Source of the DNA: Desulfobacteraceae bacterium
GTDB taxonomy: Bacteria; Desulfobacterota; Desulfobacteria; Desulfobacterales; Desulfosarcinaceae
Reading direction: 5' to 3'
Assembly: GCA_024230435.1 (NCBI GenBank)
Contig: JAAERL010000405.1
Coordinates: forward strand, 1-62,977
Length of the DNA: 62,977 bases
The position numbers and the translations under genes were made by a program. Position 1 is the first letter of the stretch; each line of letters opens with the position of its first letter. The notes under the pieces are model-generated. The model ran no database searches. It had not been told where the DNA came from and saw only the letters and a list, made by a program, of their open reading frames with translations. Of this stretch, positions 46,498 through 55,775 are shown in pieces.

Positions 46498-48515
46498 GGT
46501 TGTGTTTTAAATCTGTTAAAAAACGGAAAAACGGATGTTTTCTTTAATGGCACCCGAACACTGTCAACATCCCCAGGAGCCACCGGTTGACCTGAAAAAA
46601 TATTCACCGTTTCCATACTCATACCCGATGGTTGTAAAAATGGACGCGCCGGGTCCTCTTCAGTGGCAACGCGCATAAATTTAGCCCATATCGGCGCAGC
46701 CCCACGGCCGCCGGTGATTCCCCTGCGATAATTATCTTTCAACCCGATGCCGCCACCGTCAAAGCCTACCCATACTGAAGTGCTCAAAGTAGGCGTAAAG
46801 CCAGTAAACCAAGCATCATGGTATCTATTGGTGGTTCCGGTTTTTCCGGCTGCAGGTTTCCGGAATCCGATTTTTCGAATGCGGCGGCCCGTGCCTTCAT
46901 CTATGACAGCCTGCATCATATCCACGATCTGAAAAGCCAACCGGGAATCAAGCACCCGGCTACTGCTAATGATATTTTCTTCGAGCACTTGCCCAAAGGC
47001 GTCTTCAACACGCCAAATCCCAAAAGGCTTATACCGCAATCCACCTGTAGCAAACACACCGAAAGAAGAGGCCATTTCCAAAGGGCTTACTCCGGATGTG
47101 CCTAACGCCAGGGAGTAAACAGGAATAAGGGGACTTTCAATACCGCAGCGTTTGGCTGTTTGCATCACGGCTTCCGGCCCGGTTTGGGTTATAAGCTGTG
47201 CTGCCACGGTATTGATTGAATGGGAAAACGCTGTTTTCAGTATAACCGGACCCCGGTATTTCCTATCAAAATTTTTAGGCTGCCAATTCCGGGTTCCTTG
47301 AAGAGGTATGGATACAAGTTGATCAGTAATTACGGACGCGGGCGTTAATCCATTTTTTTCAAAAGCAGTATAGTATAAAAAGGGCTTAAAGCCTGAGCCC
47401 GGCAACCGGTTGCACTTGGTAGCGCGGTTAAACTCGGTTTCTGTATAATCCCGGCCGCCCACCATTGCTTTTACAGCTCCGGATGTCGTCTGGACCGCCA
47501 CTAAAGCTCCCTGAAGTTTTTCCAGTCTTTGATTTTTATCCAAGACAGGGTTAGCCATCATTTTTTCCACTTTCACCACCCCATCTCGAATGGCGTTTTC
47601 CGCTTCGAGCTGCATCTGCATATCAAGGGTAGTGGTGACCTTGAGGCCGCCATGATAGACAAGCTGCGGGCCATAACGCACTTCAAGATCTTTTAAAATC
47701 CAATCCACAAAATAGCCGGCGGCTTTTCGCGCCTGACTCTTGCCTTTGAATTTCAATTCTGCGGACTGTGCTGCAACAGCCTCATCTTCGGATATGAATC
47801 CGACGGTCAGCATACGATTTAAAACAATGCGCTGGCGCTTTTTTGCTCTATCAAAATATCTCAAGGGATTGTACCGGGAGGGCGATTTGGGCAGCCCCGC
47901 CAACAATGCCGATTCCGCCAGATTAAGTTCTGAAGAGGATTTACCGAACAAGGCATCCGCGGCAGCGCCTATCCCCTGAGCCTGAGGCCCGAAATAGATT
48001 TGATTAATATAAGCCTCGAGTATTTCATTCTTGCTGAATTGGGCTTCGATCTGAAAAGCTACCAGCAACTCGCGAATTTTGCGGGATAACGTCTGTTCAA
48101 AGGTAAAAAATAAATTCTTTGCCAGCTGCTGGGTAATAGTCGAAGCGCCTTGTACCCGTCCTTTGGAAAACAATGTAACCGATAACGCTTTTATGGTCCG
48201 TAATTTATTAATACCTTCATGTTGCCGGAAACGGTGATCCTCGGTAGCCAAAATGGCTTGAACCAGATAAAAAGAGATCTGGTCCAGACTGACGAAATCC
48301 CGCCCGCCAATCTTCATTATGGATTCGCCATTGGCGTCAAAAATTTCCGTGGGCGGTCTTTCAATAATACGGCTTAAAGGATCAGGGATTTGAGGAAGCT
48401 CAGGAACCAGCGTAAAGAAAAAAAACGTCCCAATCAAAGCAAGTATGCCTGATAACATAAAGCAAAAAGCCAACAAACCGCCGGTTAAGCGAAGCATGCC
48501 CATAAAAAAAGTCAA
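46494..48515 (-). CDS. Class A penicillin-binding protein (PBP1a family)
   Basis: This bifunctional peptidoglycan synthase has an N-terminal membrane helix and a GT51 glycosyltransferase domain with EDHRFRQHEG (catalytic Glu, near residue 90) and GASTITQQLAKN. The transpeptidase domain follows, with SxxK in GSGFKPF near 373, SIN in SHSINTVA, and KTGTTN near 557. It polymerises and cross-links glycan outside the cytoplasmic membrane. I chose a TTG start at 48515, which overlaps the upstream stop as TTGA and has GGGGGA 7 nt before it; an ATG four codons later is possible. The order membrane protein, PBP, SPOR protein indicates a cell-wall operon. Confidence 0.93.
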   Translation of the reverse strand: MTFFMGMLRLTGGLLAFCFMLSGILALIGTFFFFTLVPELPQIPDPLSRIIERPPTEIFDANGESIMKIGGRDFVSLDQISFYLVQAILATEDHRFRQHEGINKLRTIKALSVTLFSKGRVQGASTITQQLAKNLFFTFEQTLSRKIRELLVAFQIEAQFSKNEILEAYINQIYFGPQAQGIGAAADALFGKSSSELNLAESALLAGLPKSPSRYNPLRYFDRAKKRQRIVLNRMLTVGFISEDEAVAAQSAELKFKGKSQARKAAGYFVDWILKDLEVRYGPQLVYHGGLKVTTTLDMQMQLEAENAIRDGVVKVEKMMANPVLDKNQRLEKLQGALVAVQTTSGAVKAMVGGRDYTETEFNRATKCNRLPGSGFKPFLYYTAFEKNGLTPASVITDQLVSIPLQGTRNWQPKNFDRKYRGPVILKTAFSHSINTVAAQLITQTGPEAVMQTAKRCGIESPLIPVYSLALGTSGVSPLEMASSFGVFATGGLRYKPFGIWRVEDAFGQVLEENIISSSRVLDSRLAFQIVDMMQAVIDEGTGRRIRKIGFRKPAAGKTGTTNRYHDAWFTGFTPTLSTSVWVGFDGGGIGLKDNYRRGITGGRGAAPIWAKFMRVATEEDPARPFLQPSGMSMETVNIFSGQPVAPGDVDSVRVPLKKTSVFPFFNRFKTQP

Positions 48516-49426
48516 GGTCTGTCCCCCGGTGAATTCATCCAATCAAAAAATGATGCCCCCTGCATTGATCTCAACAGCCGGTCCACATCGGCTTGACGGC
48601 CTTGAACAAGGATAACCTTTGGCCCCTCGACCGTTTCGACCTCGAAGCCCAAGTCGACCATATTTGCAGGTCCGGAAGAGGATATGCCTACACGGATAAT
48701 TTTGCCGGAAATTCGAAGCAAATCCTCCGGGTGGGCAATAATACCCTTTCGTACCGATTCGGGAAACGAGTTGAGCGTTTTGAAAAATTTTTCCGAGGAA
48801 TAAATATTACGGCCGAAATCAGCAAGCTGATCCAAACTCGAATCAATGGCCACCTCTCCGCGTTTAATATGAGCAAGGAGGCTTTTTCCCACAGACAGCC
48901 TGTGCAGCACCTGATTATTATTATCTAATAAATAAATCATCAGGATCTGATCCTGAAGTTCGAAAAACGTGCGGCGCCAGTGTCCCCCGCTCAATAAGGT
49001 CAACAGGGTAAAGGGGCTGATCATTTCATTGGAAAGAATCGGAGGTAATTTTTGATATAAATCAACGAAATGTTCAGCAGATACCATGGCGCCATCCTTA
49101 TGATCGATGGATAACACCAACTGCCCTAATGATGAGGCCTGGCGGGCCTCACGTTGAGAAGTCCGGCGCTGGGTTATATAGGATTTCAGGGTTTGCTGCG
49201 CCAAATGGGTTTGCCGGCCTTGATCCCATATTGCGCCCGACTCGGGCCTGCCTGAATTGCTCTGGACAAGATAACCGCCCACTGTTTTTTCAATCCAGTT
49301 TAAGCGGAACTCCACGCAAACACACACAATGCCTATAATAAGAGCCAAAATCAATCGTAGTGAAACCAGTCTGCGGAACCATTGTTTCGCCGTAGCTGGT
49401 GCATACCAAATATCCATAACTACCAT
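48512..49426 (-). CDS. Membrane-anchored protein heading the PBP operon
   Basis: The protein has one N-terminal membrane helix (LRLILALIIGIVCVCVEF) and a long extracytoplasmic region of about 250 residues with no family I recognise; it is mixed helix and strand without Cys pairs. The stop overlaps the PBP start by 4 nt (TTGA), implying coupling, so it may be a partner or regulator of the PBP. The start is uncertain: ATG 49426, ATG 49417 and TTG 49468 are all in frame and none has a clear ribosome site. Confidence 0.68.
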   Translation of the reverse strand: MVVMDIWYAPATAKQWFRRLVSLRLILALIIGIVCVCVEFRLNWIEKTVGGYLVQSNSGRPESGAIWDQGRQTHLAQQTLKSYITQRRTSQREARQASSLGQLVLSIDHKDGAMVSAEHFVDLYQKLPPILSNEMISPFTLLTLLSGGHWRRTFFELQDQILMIYLLDNNNQVLHRLSVGKSLLAHIKRGEVAIDSSLDQLADFGRNIYSSEKFFKTLNSFPESVRKGIIAHPEDLLRISGKIIRVGISSSGPANMVDLGFEVETVEGPKVILVQGRQADVDRLLRSMQGASFFDWMNSPGDRP

Positions 49427-49579
49427 GCAAATGCTGAGGCAAAAAGTCTTGCCAGTTATAATTGTCAACTATTTTTACGGCAGATAACCAAGATTATCAA
49501 TAGCTATGAGACGATAAATAATCAATGGAGCTAAATTAGAGGGTTTGTGATGGGGAATTAGGACCGGTTGTTGACCGTT

Positions 49580-51169
49580 CTATTCGTCCTGCTCCTTTAC
49601 CTCTGCAAAATCTCCGGCTTCGTATAGTTGGCGAAACACCTCAATGATTTGCGGATCAAATTGGCTGCCGGAACCGCCAAACATGATATCCCGGATTTTA
49701 TCCTCTTGCATGCGTCTTCGATAAGCGCGGTCCGAGGCAATAGCATCATAAACATCTGCAACACTTAATATTCTGGCTAAAAACGGAATTTTCTCACCCG
49801 CCAAACCGTCAGGATAGCCGGTGCCATCGTAGTTTTCATGATGACAGCGTACAATTTTTTTTTCACGATCCCACAGGCCCATTTTATCCATGATTTGCGA
49901 GCCGATGATTGGATGCTGCTGAATAATGCGGTATTCTTCTCGATTTAAGCGCCCGGGCTTTAAAAGGATATCGTCACGAATACCTATCTTTCCGATATCA
50001 TGAAGCAATCCCGCTACGTTCAGAATATCCAGTTCCTCGGTCGTGCATCCCATTTTTTTGGCCAGGGCCAGAGCAATATGGGTAACACGGCTGGAATGCT
50101 CCTTGGTATATGGGTCCCGCGCCTCTATTGCTTTGACAAAGGCATACACGGTGGAAAGCAGGTTACTGTAAATATTATCGTACAATGCCAGATTTTCTAT
50201 CGCTACAGACGCCTTGTTGACCATAAAAGACAAATAATATAAATCCTTTTCGCAAAAACAAGCGTTATCTTTAAAAATAACTGCGCTTAAAACACCAAAT
50301 ATTTTACCGCGAATTGTCAACGGCACCAGAACAAAAGAGCGCACCTGACCTGGAAGCCGTCCCCAGGTACTGTTGTTTTTTTGAATAAGCAACGGTTGGC
50401 CGTCTTGGGCGGCTTCCTCGACAAGTTTTTGAATTAAAGGGTCTTGTTCATTAAAAAACCCCTCAGGGTAAGCGTCAGATGCGTTCACCGCCTGATCATC
50501 ATGCGTATTTTCTGATTTATTTTTAAAACTGGAGGAAAGCAGGGTCGGCGATTGCATAAAATCATTGATCATATAAAAGCACGAAGCGTCCGCCTTTGTT
50601 ATCTCCATGCTCATATTCACCAATTGCTTAAACACATCAGTACTTTCATAAACATTTGAAAAATCAGTGAGAATTCGATTCAGAATATTCAGATCATCAA
50701 CCTTTGAACTTAATTGGGCATTCAATTTTTCAAGTTTATTTTTTCCTTCGACCTCTTTTGCAAGGATCAAATTTTCCACAAAGAGTTTGCGCTCGCGCAT
50801 AACCCTTCTTAAACACATTTCCATCTGCTGTAAATTGATCGGTTTGATCAAATAATCAACGACACCGTTTTTCAACGTATGGATGGTGCTATCCAGGGAA
50901 GGGTACCCTGTCATGACGACAACGGGCACAGAATTGTCATATTTTCTCATGAAATCGGAAAATTCAAGCCCGTCCATTGTCGGCATATTGATATCGGTAA
51001 AACAACAATCAACTTTATTATTCCATAACAATTCAACAGCTTGCCTTCCATCTCCGGCGGTCAGAACACTATAGCCGCGGGATTTGAAATACGTCCTGGC
51101 AACTTCAAGGATACTCTCTTCGTCATCGACCAAAAGCACTGTTTCTTTGTTTGATTCTTTGATTTCCAT
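49580..51169 (-). CDS. Response regulator with GAF and HD-GYP domains
   Basis: The 529-residue protein has an N-terminal receiver domain (about 8-125) with acidic pocket DDEES and phospho-acceptor Asp59 in CCFTDINMP, a GAF domain (about 175-330), and a C-terminal HD-GYP domain (about 335-520) with HDIGKIG and HHENYDGTGYPDG. HD-GYP domains hydrolyse cyclic di-GMP, so phosphorylation and a GAF ligand may both tune that activity. No sensor kinase gene is adjacent. It appears monocistronic. Confidence 0.93.
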   Translation of the reverse strand: MEIKESNKETVLLVDDEESILEVARTYFKSRGYSVLTAGDGRQAVELLWNNKVDCCFTDINMPTMDGLEFSDFMRKYDNSVPVVVMTGYPSLDSTIHTLKNGVVDYLIKPINLQQMEMCLRRVMRERKLFVENLILAKEVEGKNKLEKLNAQLSSKVDDLNILNRILTDFSNVYESTDVFKQLVNMSMEITKADASCFYMINDFMQSPTLLSSSFKNKSENTHDDQAVNASDAYPEGFFNEQDPLIQKLVEEAAQDGQPLLIQKNNSTWGRLPGQVRSFVLVPLTIRGKIFGVLSAVIFKDNACFCEKDLYYLSFMVNKASVAIENLALYDNIYSNLLSTVYAFVKAIEARDPYTKEHSSRVTHIALALAKKMGCTTEELDILNVAGLLHDIGKIGIRDDILLKPGRLNREEYRIIQQHPIIGSQIMDKMGLWDREKKIVRCHHENYDGTGYPDGLAGEKIPFLARILSVADVYDAIASDRAYRRRMQEDKIRDIMFGGSGSQFDPQIIEVFRQLYEAGDFAEVKEQDE

Positions 51170-51339
51170 AACTATAATTTAATTCACATTCTTTAGTTAT
51201 CTTATTAAATTAAATCGAATTAAAATGCATCGGAGTCCCCGATACCGTATTTGTCGCAATTAAAAAAATACTAACCGCACCTGACCATTTTATTTATCGG
51301 CTTAGTAAGCCGGGAACTTAATACAGAAATTATTTTGTA

Positions 51340-51470
51340 CCCGCCGGTGAAATAAGAAAATTTGTTCGAGAGTAAGACGTGCAAAAAATTTTTCCGCAGG
51401 CGTCTGATTGATATGCCGGGGATAAAATTTTAAGGGCCTTGGATAGGCGCCATGTAAAAGCCTATTTAGA
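51340..51470. repeat. Hairpin element remnant of the second family
   Basis: GAAAATTTGTTCGAGA, ACGTGCAAAAAATTTTT, GGCGTCTGATTGATATGCCGGG and GATAAAATTTTAAGG match the copies at 34.8 kb and (inverted) 41.65 kb. It lies immediately beyond the HMG-CoA lyase stop codon. Confidence 0.6.
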
Positions 51471-51473
51471 GCT

Positions 51474-52388
51474 CTATTGTTTTAATTTATAGATTTTTCC
51501 AGGCAAAGGCCTGCCCAAAAGCCTGCTCAACTGTCTCGAACAGTCAACAAGACGTTCGATGGACACTCCGGTTTTAACAGACAACCTATTGAGCATATGG
51601 ACGGTATCCTCTGTGGCGATATTACCGGCAGCCGCCTTGGCAAACGGACAGCCCCCCAAGCCGCCAATGGATGTATCAAAATTATGAACACCCATCATAA
51701 GCCCGATCATTAGATTAACGAGCCCCAAGCCGCGCGTATCATGCAAATGAAGACACACCGGAATGGCGCCGGCCATTGGCAAAACGGCTTCTAAAACCAG
51801 CCTGATGCTCACCGGGGTCCCCATGCCGGTTGTATCCGCCAGCACAAGATGATCCACTGCGTTTTCCAGAAACAAACCGGTTAATCGCTTAACCGCATCG
51901 ACACTGATCTGATCTGTGTCCAGGTATCCGAAAGCACACTGGATACTTCCACGCACCTTTCGCCCAGCCCTGCGTGCGATCATTATCATCGGCTTAATCT
52001 GCTCCATTGCCTGTTCTACTGTCATGCCACTATTTGCCCTGCTGTGCTCTTGGCTACCGGATAAGGATATCTCAATCCACGGAATTTTCGTCCGGCATGC
52101 GCGCTCAACCCCTTTCTGATTTAAGGTCAGCGCACTGTAATTGATCTTATCCATATCCGGTAATCGTTCTATCACGGCCTCGGCGTCATTCATTTGAGGC
52201 ACTTTTTCAGGATGAACAAATGAAGCCGCCTGAATCCATCGAAGCCCGGCTTGGCCCAATGCTGATATCAGATGAATTTTTTCATCCGTTGTGAGAATTT
52301 GCCGCTCCATTTGCAAACCATCCCTTGGACCGACTTCGGTAAGAACTACTTTACCGGGTATGTCATCAAAAAACTTCATTTTCCACAT
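51474..52388 (-). CDS. Hydroxymethylglutaryl-CoA lyase-like enzyme
   Basis: The 304-residue TIM-barrel protein belongs to the HMG-CoA lyase branch of the DRE-TIM superfamily, which cleaves HMG-CoA to acetoacetate and acetyl-CoA, usually in leucine breakdown. Visible features are the metal/substrate motif EVGPRDGLQ near residue 18, HLHDTRG near 220, and the family signature GGLGGCPFAKAAAGN with the active-site Cys near 252. It stands alone without other leucine-pathway genes, so related lyase reactions on other acyl-CoAs cannot be excluded. AGGA lies 7 nt before the ATG. Confidence 0.9.
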   Translation of the reverse strand: MWKMKFFDDIPGKVVLTEVGPRDGLQMERQILTTDEKIHLISALGQAGLRWIQAASFVHPEKVPQMNDAEAVIERLPDMDKINYSALTLNQKGVERACRTKIPWIEISLSGSQEHSRANSGMTVEQAMEQIKPMIMIARRAGRKVRGSIQCAFGYLDTDQISVDAVKRLTGLFLENAVDHLVLADTTGMGTPVSIRLVLEAVLPMAGAIPVCLHLHDTRGLGLVNLMIGLMMGVHNFDTSIGGLGGCPFAKAAAGNIATEDTVHMLNRLSVKTGVSIERLVDCSRQLSRLLGRPLPGKIYKLKQ

Positions 52389-53371
52389 CCCTTAATCCTA
52401 AAATTGAAATAATACGTTTGTGTTCAGCCTCAAAATAGACAAATAGATCATTTCCAGATAAACACAAGTTAATCCATGCTCTGACAAATACAATTATATA
52501 CCAGATCTCACGATAAAATACTCATATCCGCACCAACTTCTTTTTTTTATTTTATAGTTGACTACCATTAGTATACGAACTATATAATGCATGTTCTTTT
52601 CAAAAAAAAATGAAGTATATTATATTTCTCCTAAAAATTGCTATACGAAGAGCATATTTTTTTAATGTTGTCTTATGTTCTGTTGCCGCATAAACCGGAT
52701 GGCTGGAATAAATAGTTTTATCCGGTAGAAAAAACATAATTGGTATAGGTTTTTTTGAAAATCGGAATCGTTTAAAAACAGATTTGGCAAAAACGGTCAG
52801 GAAACCTAAAAAATACGGATTATGACTTCAAAGTTGCTGTTCATTGTCTTGTGCTGTTTTATTTTTTATCTTCGGCTGTGCATGAAATCTTCGCTCCAAT
52901 TGGCCGTATGCTGGGGACTTGATGCCAAGAAACGCAAGGAGAAAGAATAAACTGCCACGCCCTGAAGGGCGAAGCTTGTAAGAACACAGATTCGTACATT
53001 GACTAAGGCGCAGCCGCCACGGGCTGTTGTGAAGGGCTGCGTTACGGCGCAAACAGACCACCTTGGACTGCTTTACTACCTTTAGGCTCTGCGGCAGGCA
53101 GTTAAACAGGTTTAAAGGGATTAAACCGGCGGCTGCTTGCGCTAAAGGTATCGCTAATATCGTCGGGACGGACTTATCCCGCAAAAGCGAAGAAATTGAA
53201 GGCGACTCCAATGCAGCGAGTATTCGGGATTTTTGCCGAACTGACTAAAAGTTCCTGCCGGGCTTTTCTTTAGTGACTGGCAAAAACCCCGGACCGGCAC
53301 TGTACAAGGTATTAACTGGAAGTATTGCAGTTTGTTGCATCATGCCAATGGCTAAAACTATCAACAAGAAA
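52389..53371. other. Intergenic region with GC-rich hairpins
   Basis: The left half is AT-rich and featureless. From about 52,930 to 53,240 the sequence is GC-rich with several inverted repeats: GCCCT-GAA-AGGGC-like near 52962, CGCAGCC/GGCTGCG (53009-53015 and 53035-53041) and GGTTTAA/TTAAACC (53109-53115 and 53121-53127). The open frames at 52828-53211 (minus) and 53063-53248 (plus) lack family matches. A non-coding RNA or a decayed gene is possible. Confidence 0.4.
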
Positions 53372-53384
53372 AAGGAGGCGGTGC

Positions 53385-53432
53385 TTGCTCTCCGGCATAA
53401 ATGCCAGAGCTTCAACACCGAATTTTAGATGA
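53385..53432 (+). CDS. Short leader ORF translationally coupled to the M28 peptidase
   Basis: The strong ribosome site AAGGAGG (53372-53378) is 50 nt upstream of the peptidase ATG, which has no site of its own. Six nt after it, TTG 53385 opens a 15-codon frame that ends TGA at 53430-53432, overlapping the peptidase start as ATGA. A GTG at 53381 in the peptidase frame ends in TAG directly before the ATG. Ribosomes that finish the leader could restart on the peptidase. A short hairpin (GGCAT / ATGCC) lies within it. Confidence 0.55.
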   Translation: MLSGINARASTPNFR

Positions 53433-54976
53433 AAAAAATTTTATCCGTTACCACAATTGGCCTGTTAATGTCACTTTTTATCGGATTGCCCGTCAATGCC
53501 GAAACAAATATTTTTACGCCTGATGGACTCAAGATAGAACATGCTGTAAATTTGTATGGCGTAAAATTACATCAGCAAGCGCTTATGGAAATTTCCAAAA
53601 ATAACGATAATAACCGCTCTGCCGGAACACAAGGATATGAATCATCTTCTGACTATGTCGCTTATTGGTTGAAGTCGGCCGGCTATGAAGTTGAAAAACA
53701 AGAGTTTGAATTCCCCTATTTTCAGGAATTATCCGATCCCGTATTCCAGACGACAAATCCTGCAAACGAGCCGTATGAACCAAATACGCAAGACAGTTAT
53801 TACACAATGACTTACTCAGGCAGCGGCGATGCCGAAGCCCAACTTGTACCTGTAGATGTGGTCATGCCTCCGGCGTCCGAACCCAATACCAGCAATAGCG
53901 GCTGTGAAGCCCAAGACTTCACTGACTTTCCGCAAGGAGCTATTGCCCTGATTCAAAGGGGAAGCTGCTCTTTTTATGATAAGGCCATCAATGCCCAGAA
54001 CGCAGGCGCAAGCGCTGCTATCATCTACAATGAGGGTCAAACAAACCGCACCAATGCCATCCGTGGAACCCTGGGCGGTCCGGAAATTACGATTCCGGTA
54101 GTTTTTTCAACACATGAAATCGGTGCTGACCTGTATGAATTATCCCAAACACAGCAAGTGCGAGCGCAAATTTCGACGGATACGGAATTCGAAATGCGAA
54201 ACAGCCATAATATTCTGGCATCCACGCAAGCAGGTGATCCGAACAATACTGTAGTTATCGGGGCACACCTTGATTCCGTATTGGCCGGTCCGGGAATTAA
54301 CGACAACGGCAGTGGAAGCGCGGCAGTGCTTGAAGTTGCAACCAAAATCGGATGGTTGAAAATTCAGCCGGAAAACCAAATCACATTCGCCTTCTGGGGA
54401 GCGGAAGAACTCGGGCTCATTGGCTCGGAATATTACGTCGGTCAATTATCAAAAGAACAATTGGCGACAATTGAGCTTTACCTGAACTTTGATATGATCG
54501 CTTCTCCAAACTACGTCCGCTTTGTTTATGATGGTGATGGTTCCGATACCGATATTGCCGGACCTTACGGATCAAAATATATCGAATCTTTTTTTGTAAA
54601 TCATTTTGCAGAAAAAGATCTCGCCACCGATCCTTCAGTCATGGGAGGAAATTCAGATTATGCTCCATTTATGCTTGCAGACATACCGGTTGGCGGATTG
54701 TTCACTGGTGCAGGCGGCATTAAAACCGAAGAACAAGCGCTCGTCTATGGCGGCACAGCAGGAGAGCCTTATGACGCAAATTACCATACGCTTGAAGACA
54801 ACCTGGACAACCTCAATTATGAAGTTGAGGAACAAATGATCAAAGCAATGGGTAGCGCATTGGATCACTTTGCATACACCCTTATACCGGAACCTGAGAC
54901 GGCGCCATTGGTTCGCGCAGCCAAATCAGCAGCAACTGCCCAGCTTGATTACCAGGGCCCATTTGCTGTTAGATAG
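53429..54976 (+). CDS. Secreted PA-domain M28 family aminopeptidase
   Basis: The 515-residue protein has a signal peptide (MKKILSVTTIGLLMSLFIGLPVNA). A PA insert follows (about 135-260; QGAIALIQRGSCSFYDKA), then an M28 zinc peptidase domain. Zinc-site residues are visible in GAHLDSV (near 284), GINDNGSGS, WGAEELGLIGS (general-base and ligand Glu), NFDMIAS and YHTLEDN near 450. Relatives are leucyl or broad aminopeptidases that work outside the cytoplasm. It lacks its own ribosome site and seems coupled to a short leader ORF. A good terminator follows. Confidence 0.9.
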   Translation: MKKILSVTTIGLLMSLFIGLPVNAETNIFTPDGLKIEHAVNLYGVKLHQQALMEISKNNDNNRSAGTQGYESSSDYVAYWLKSAGYEVEKQEFEFPYFQELSDPVFQTTNPANEPYEPNTQDSYYTMTYSGSGDAEAQLVPVDVVMPPASEPNTSNSGCEAQDFTDFPQGAIALIQRGSCSFYDKAINAQNAGASAAIIYNEGQTNRTNAIRGTLGGPEITIPVVFSTHEIGADLYELSQTQQVRAQISTDTEFEMRNSHNILASTQAGDPNNTVVIGAHLDSVLAGPGINDNGSGSAAVLEVATKIGWLKIQPENQITFAFWGAEELGLIGSEYYVGQLSKEQLATIELYLNFDMIASPNYVRFVYDGDGSDTDIAGPYGSKYIESFFVNHFAEKDLATDPSVMGGNSDYAPFMLADIPVGGLFTGAGGIKTEEQALVYGGTAGEPYDANYHTLEDNLDNLNYEVEEQMIKAMGSALDHFAYTLIPEPETAPLVRAAKSAATAQLDYQGPFAVR

Positions 54977-55030
54977 TTAGGGGCGTAAGCGCAATCTGTA
55001 TCTCAGGCCGTCTTGTTTGTGCGGAAAACA

Positions 55031-55074
55031 GCTCCAGGGCAAAACCGCTCGCCCTGGAGCTTTTCAATTTTTTT
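55031..55074 (+). terminator. Rho-independent terminator of the M28 peptidase
   Basis: GCTCCAGGGC (55031-55040) and GCCCTGGAGC (55051-55060) form a perfect 10-bp stem with a 10-nt loop, followed by T-rich sequence. It ends directly at hairpin element C. Confidence 0.9.
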
Positions 55075-55236
55075 AGACGATTGGCGGAAAAGAATATACC
55101 ATATTGGGCAGAATTTTTTTTCGTCTTCAAGGCATGCCAAAGTTTGCATACTTAACGTATTCGGGCTTTGGCATAACACAGAAGACGGAAAAAAAGACAT
55201 GCAAGATGGTATATTATTTAACTGTAAATCGCCTTA
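55073..55236. mobile_element. Hairpin MITE-like element, copy C (intact), encoding the end of a methyltransferase
   Basis: The 158-bp body (55076-55233) is flanked by TTA on both sides and differs from copy B at three positions. Its right end lies inside the leftward methyltransferase gene, whose last codons (AIYS and stop TAA) are read from the element. It directly follows the peptidase terminator's T run. Confidence 0.9.
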
Positions 55237-55775
55237 GCCGCAAGGCAAGCCACATGGCTGGCTTTATGGCCAGGTTGAGCAGGCATTTCCTCATAATAAA
55301 GAATATACAAAGGCAAAAACGCCCGTAACAGCTCGTTTGGACGCAACAAATAATCACGGCTTCCGGGTTGCTGCGCCACAGGTTCCAGCTCCACAAACGT
55401 TTCAAAGATCAGCAATCCGCCCGCACGCAATCCTTCAAGAATCAAAGGAAACAACCGGCGCTGCAGAAAATTTATATTAATGATGAGATCATAGGTATCG
55501 GGCGCAATATCAAAAAAATCCAAATCAGCGCAAATAGCGTTGATACCTTCATGGCGCCCACTGAATTTTAGCAAACCCGTATCTGAGATATCCACGGCAT
55601 CAACCTTGAATCCCTGCCTTGCAAGAAACAGCGAATTGCGGCCACTGCCCGCGGCAATATCCAGCGCCCTGGCCTGGTTGACCGGCGAAACAAATTTTCT
55701 CAAAATGTCCGAAGGCTTATCGCCCTTTTTCATGTCATTGTGTTTTTCATTCCATTTTTCACGATCAGACTTCAA
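55218..55775 (-). CDS. Class I SAM-dependent methyltransferase (TehB-like)
   Basis: The 185-residue protein has the SAM-binding motif ALDIAAGSGRNSLFLA near residue 38 and the acidic motif VDAVDIS near 58, with DTYDLII near 92 as the post-I region. This matches small class I methyltransferases of the TehB type; the substrate is unknown. Its last four residues and stop are supplied by hairpin element C, so the native C-terminus may have been replaced. It converges on the M28 peptidase. Confidence 0.85.
   Translation of the reverse strand: MKSDREKWNEKHNDMKKGDKPSDILRKFVSPVNQARALDIAAGSGRNSLFLARQGFKVDAVDISDTGLLKFSGRHEGINAICADLDFFDIAPDTYDLIININFLQRRLFPLILEGLRAGGLLIFETFVELEPVAQQPGSRDYLLRPNELLRAFLPLYILYYEEMPAQPGHKASHVACLAAKAIYS

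Noticed and set aside
52828-53211. 127-codon minus-strand frame in the GC-rich island
   Set aside because: The composition looks like an antisense reading of structured DNA, with no ribosome site and no recognised family.
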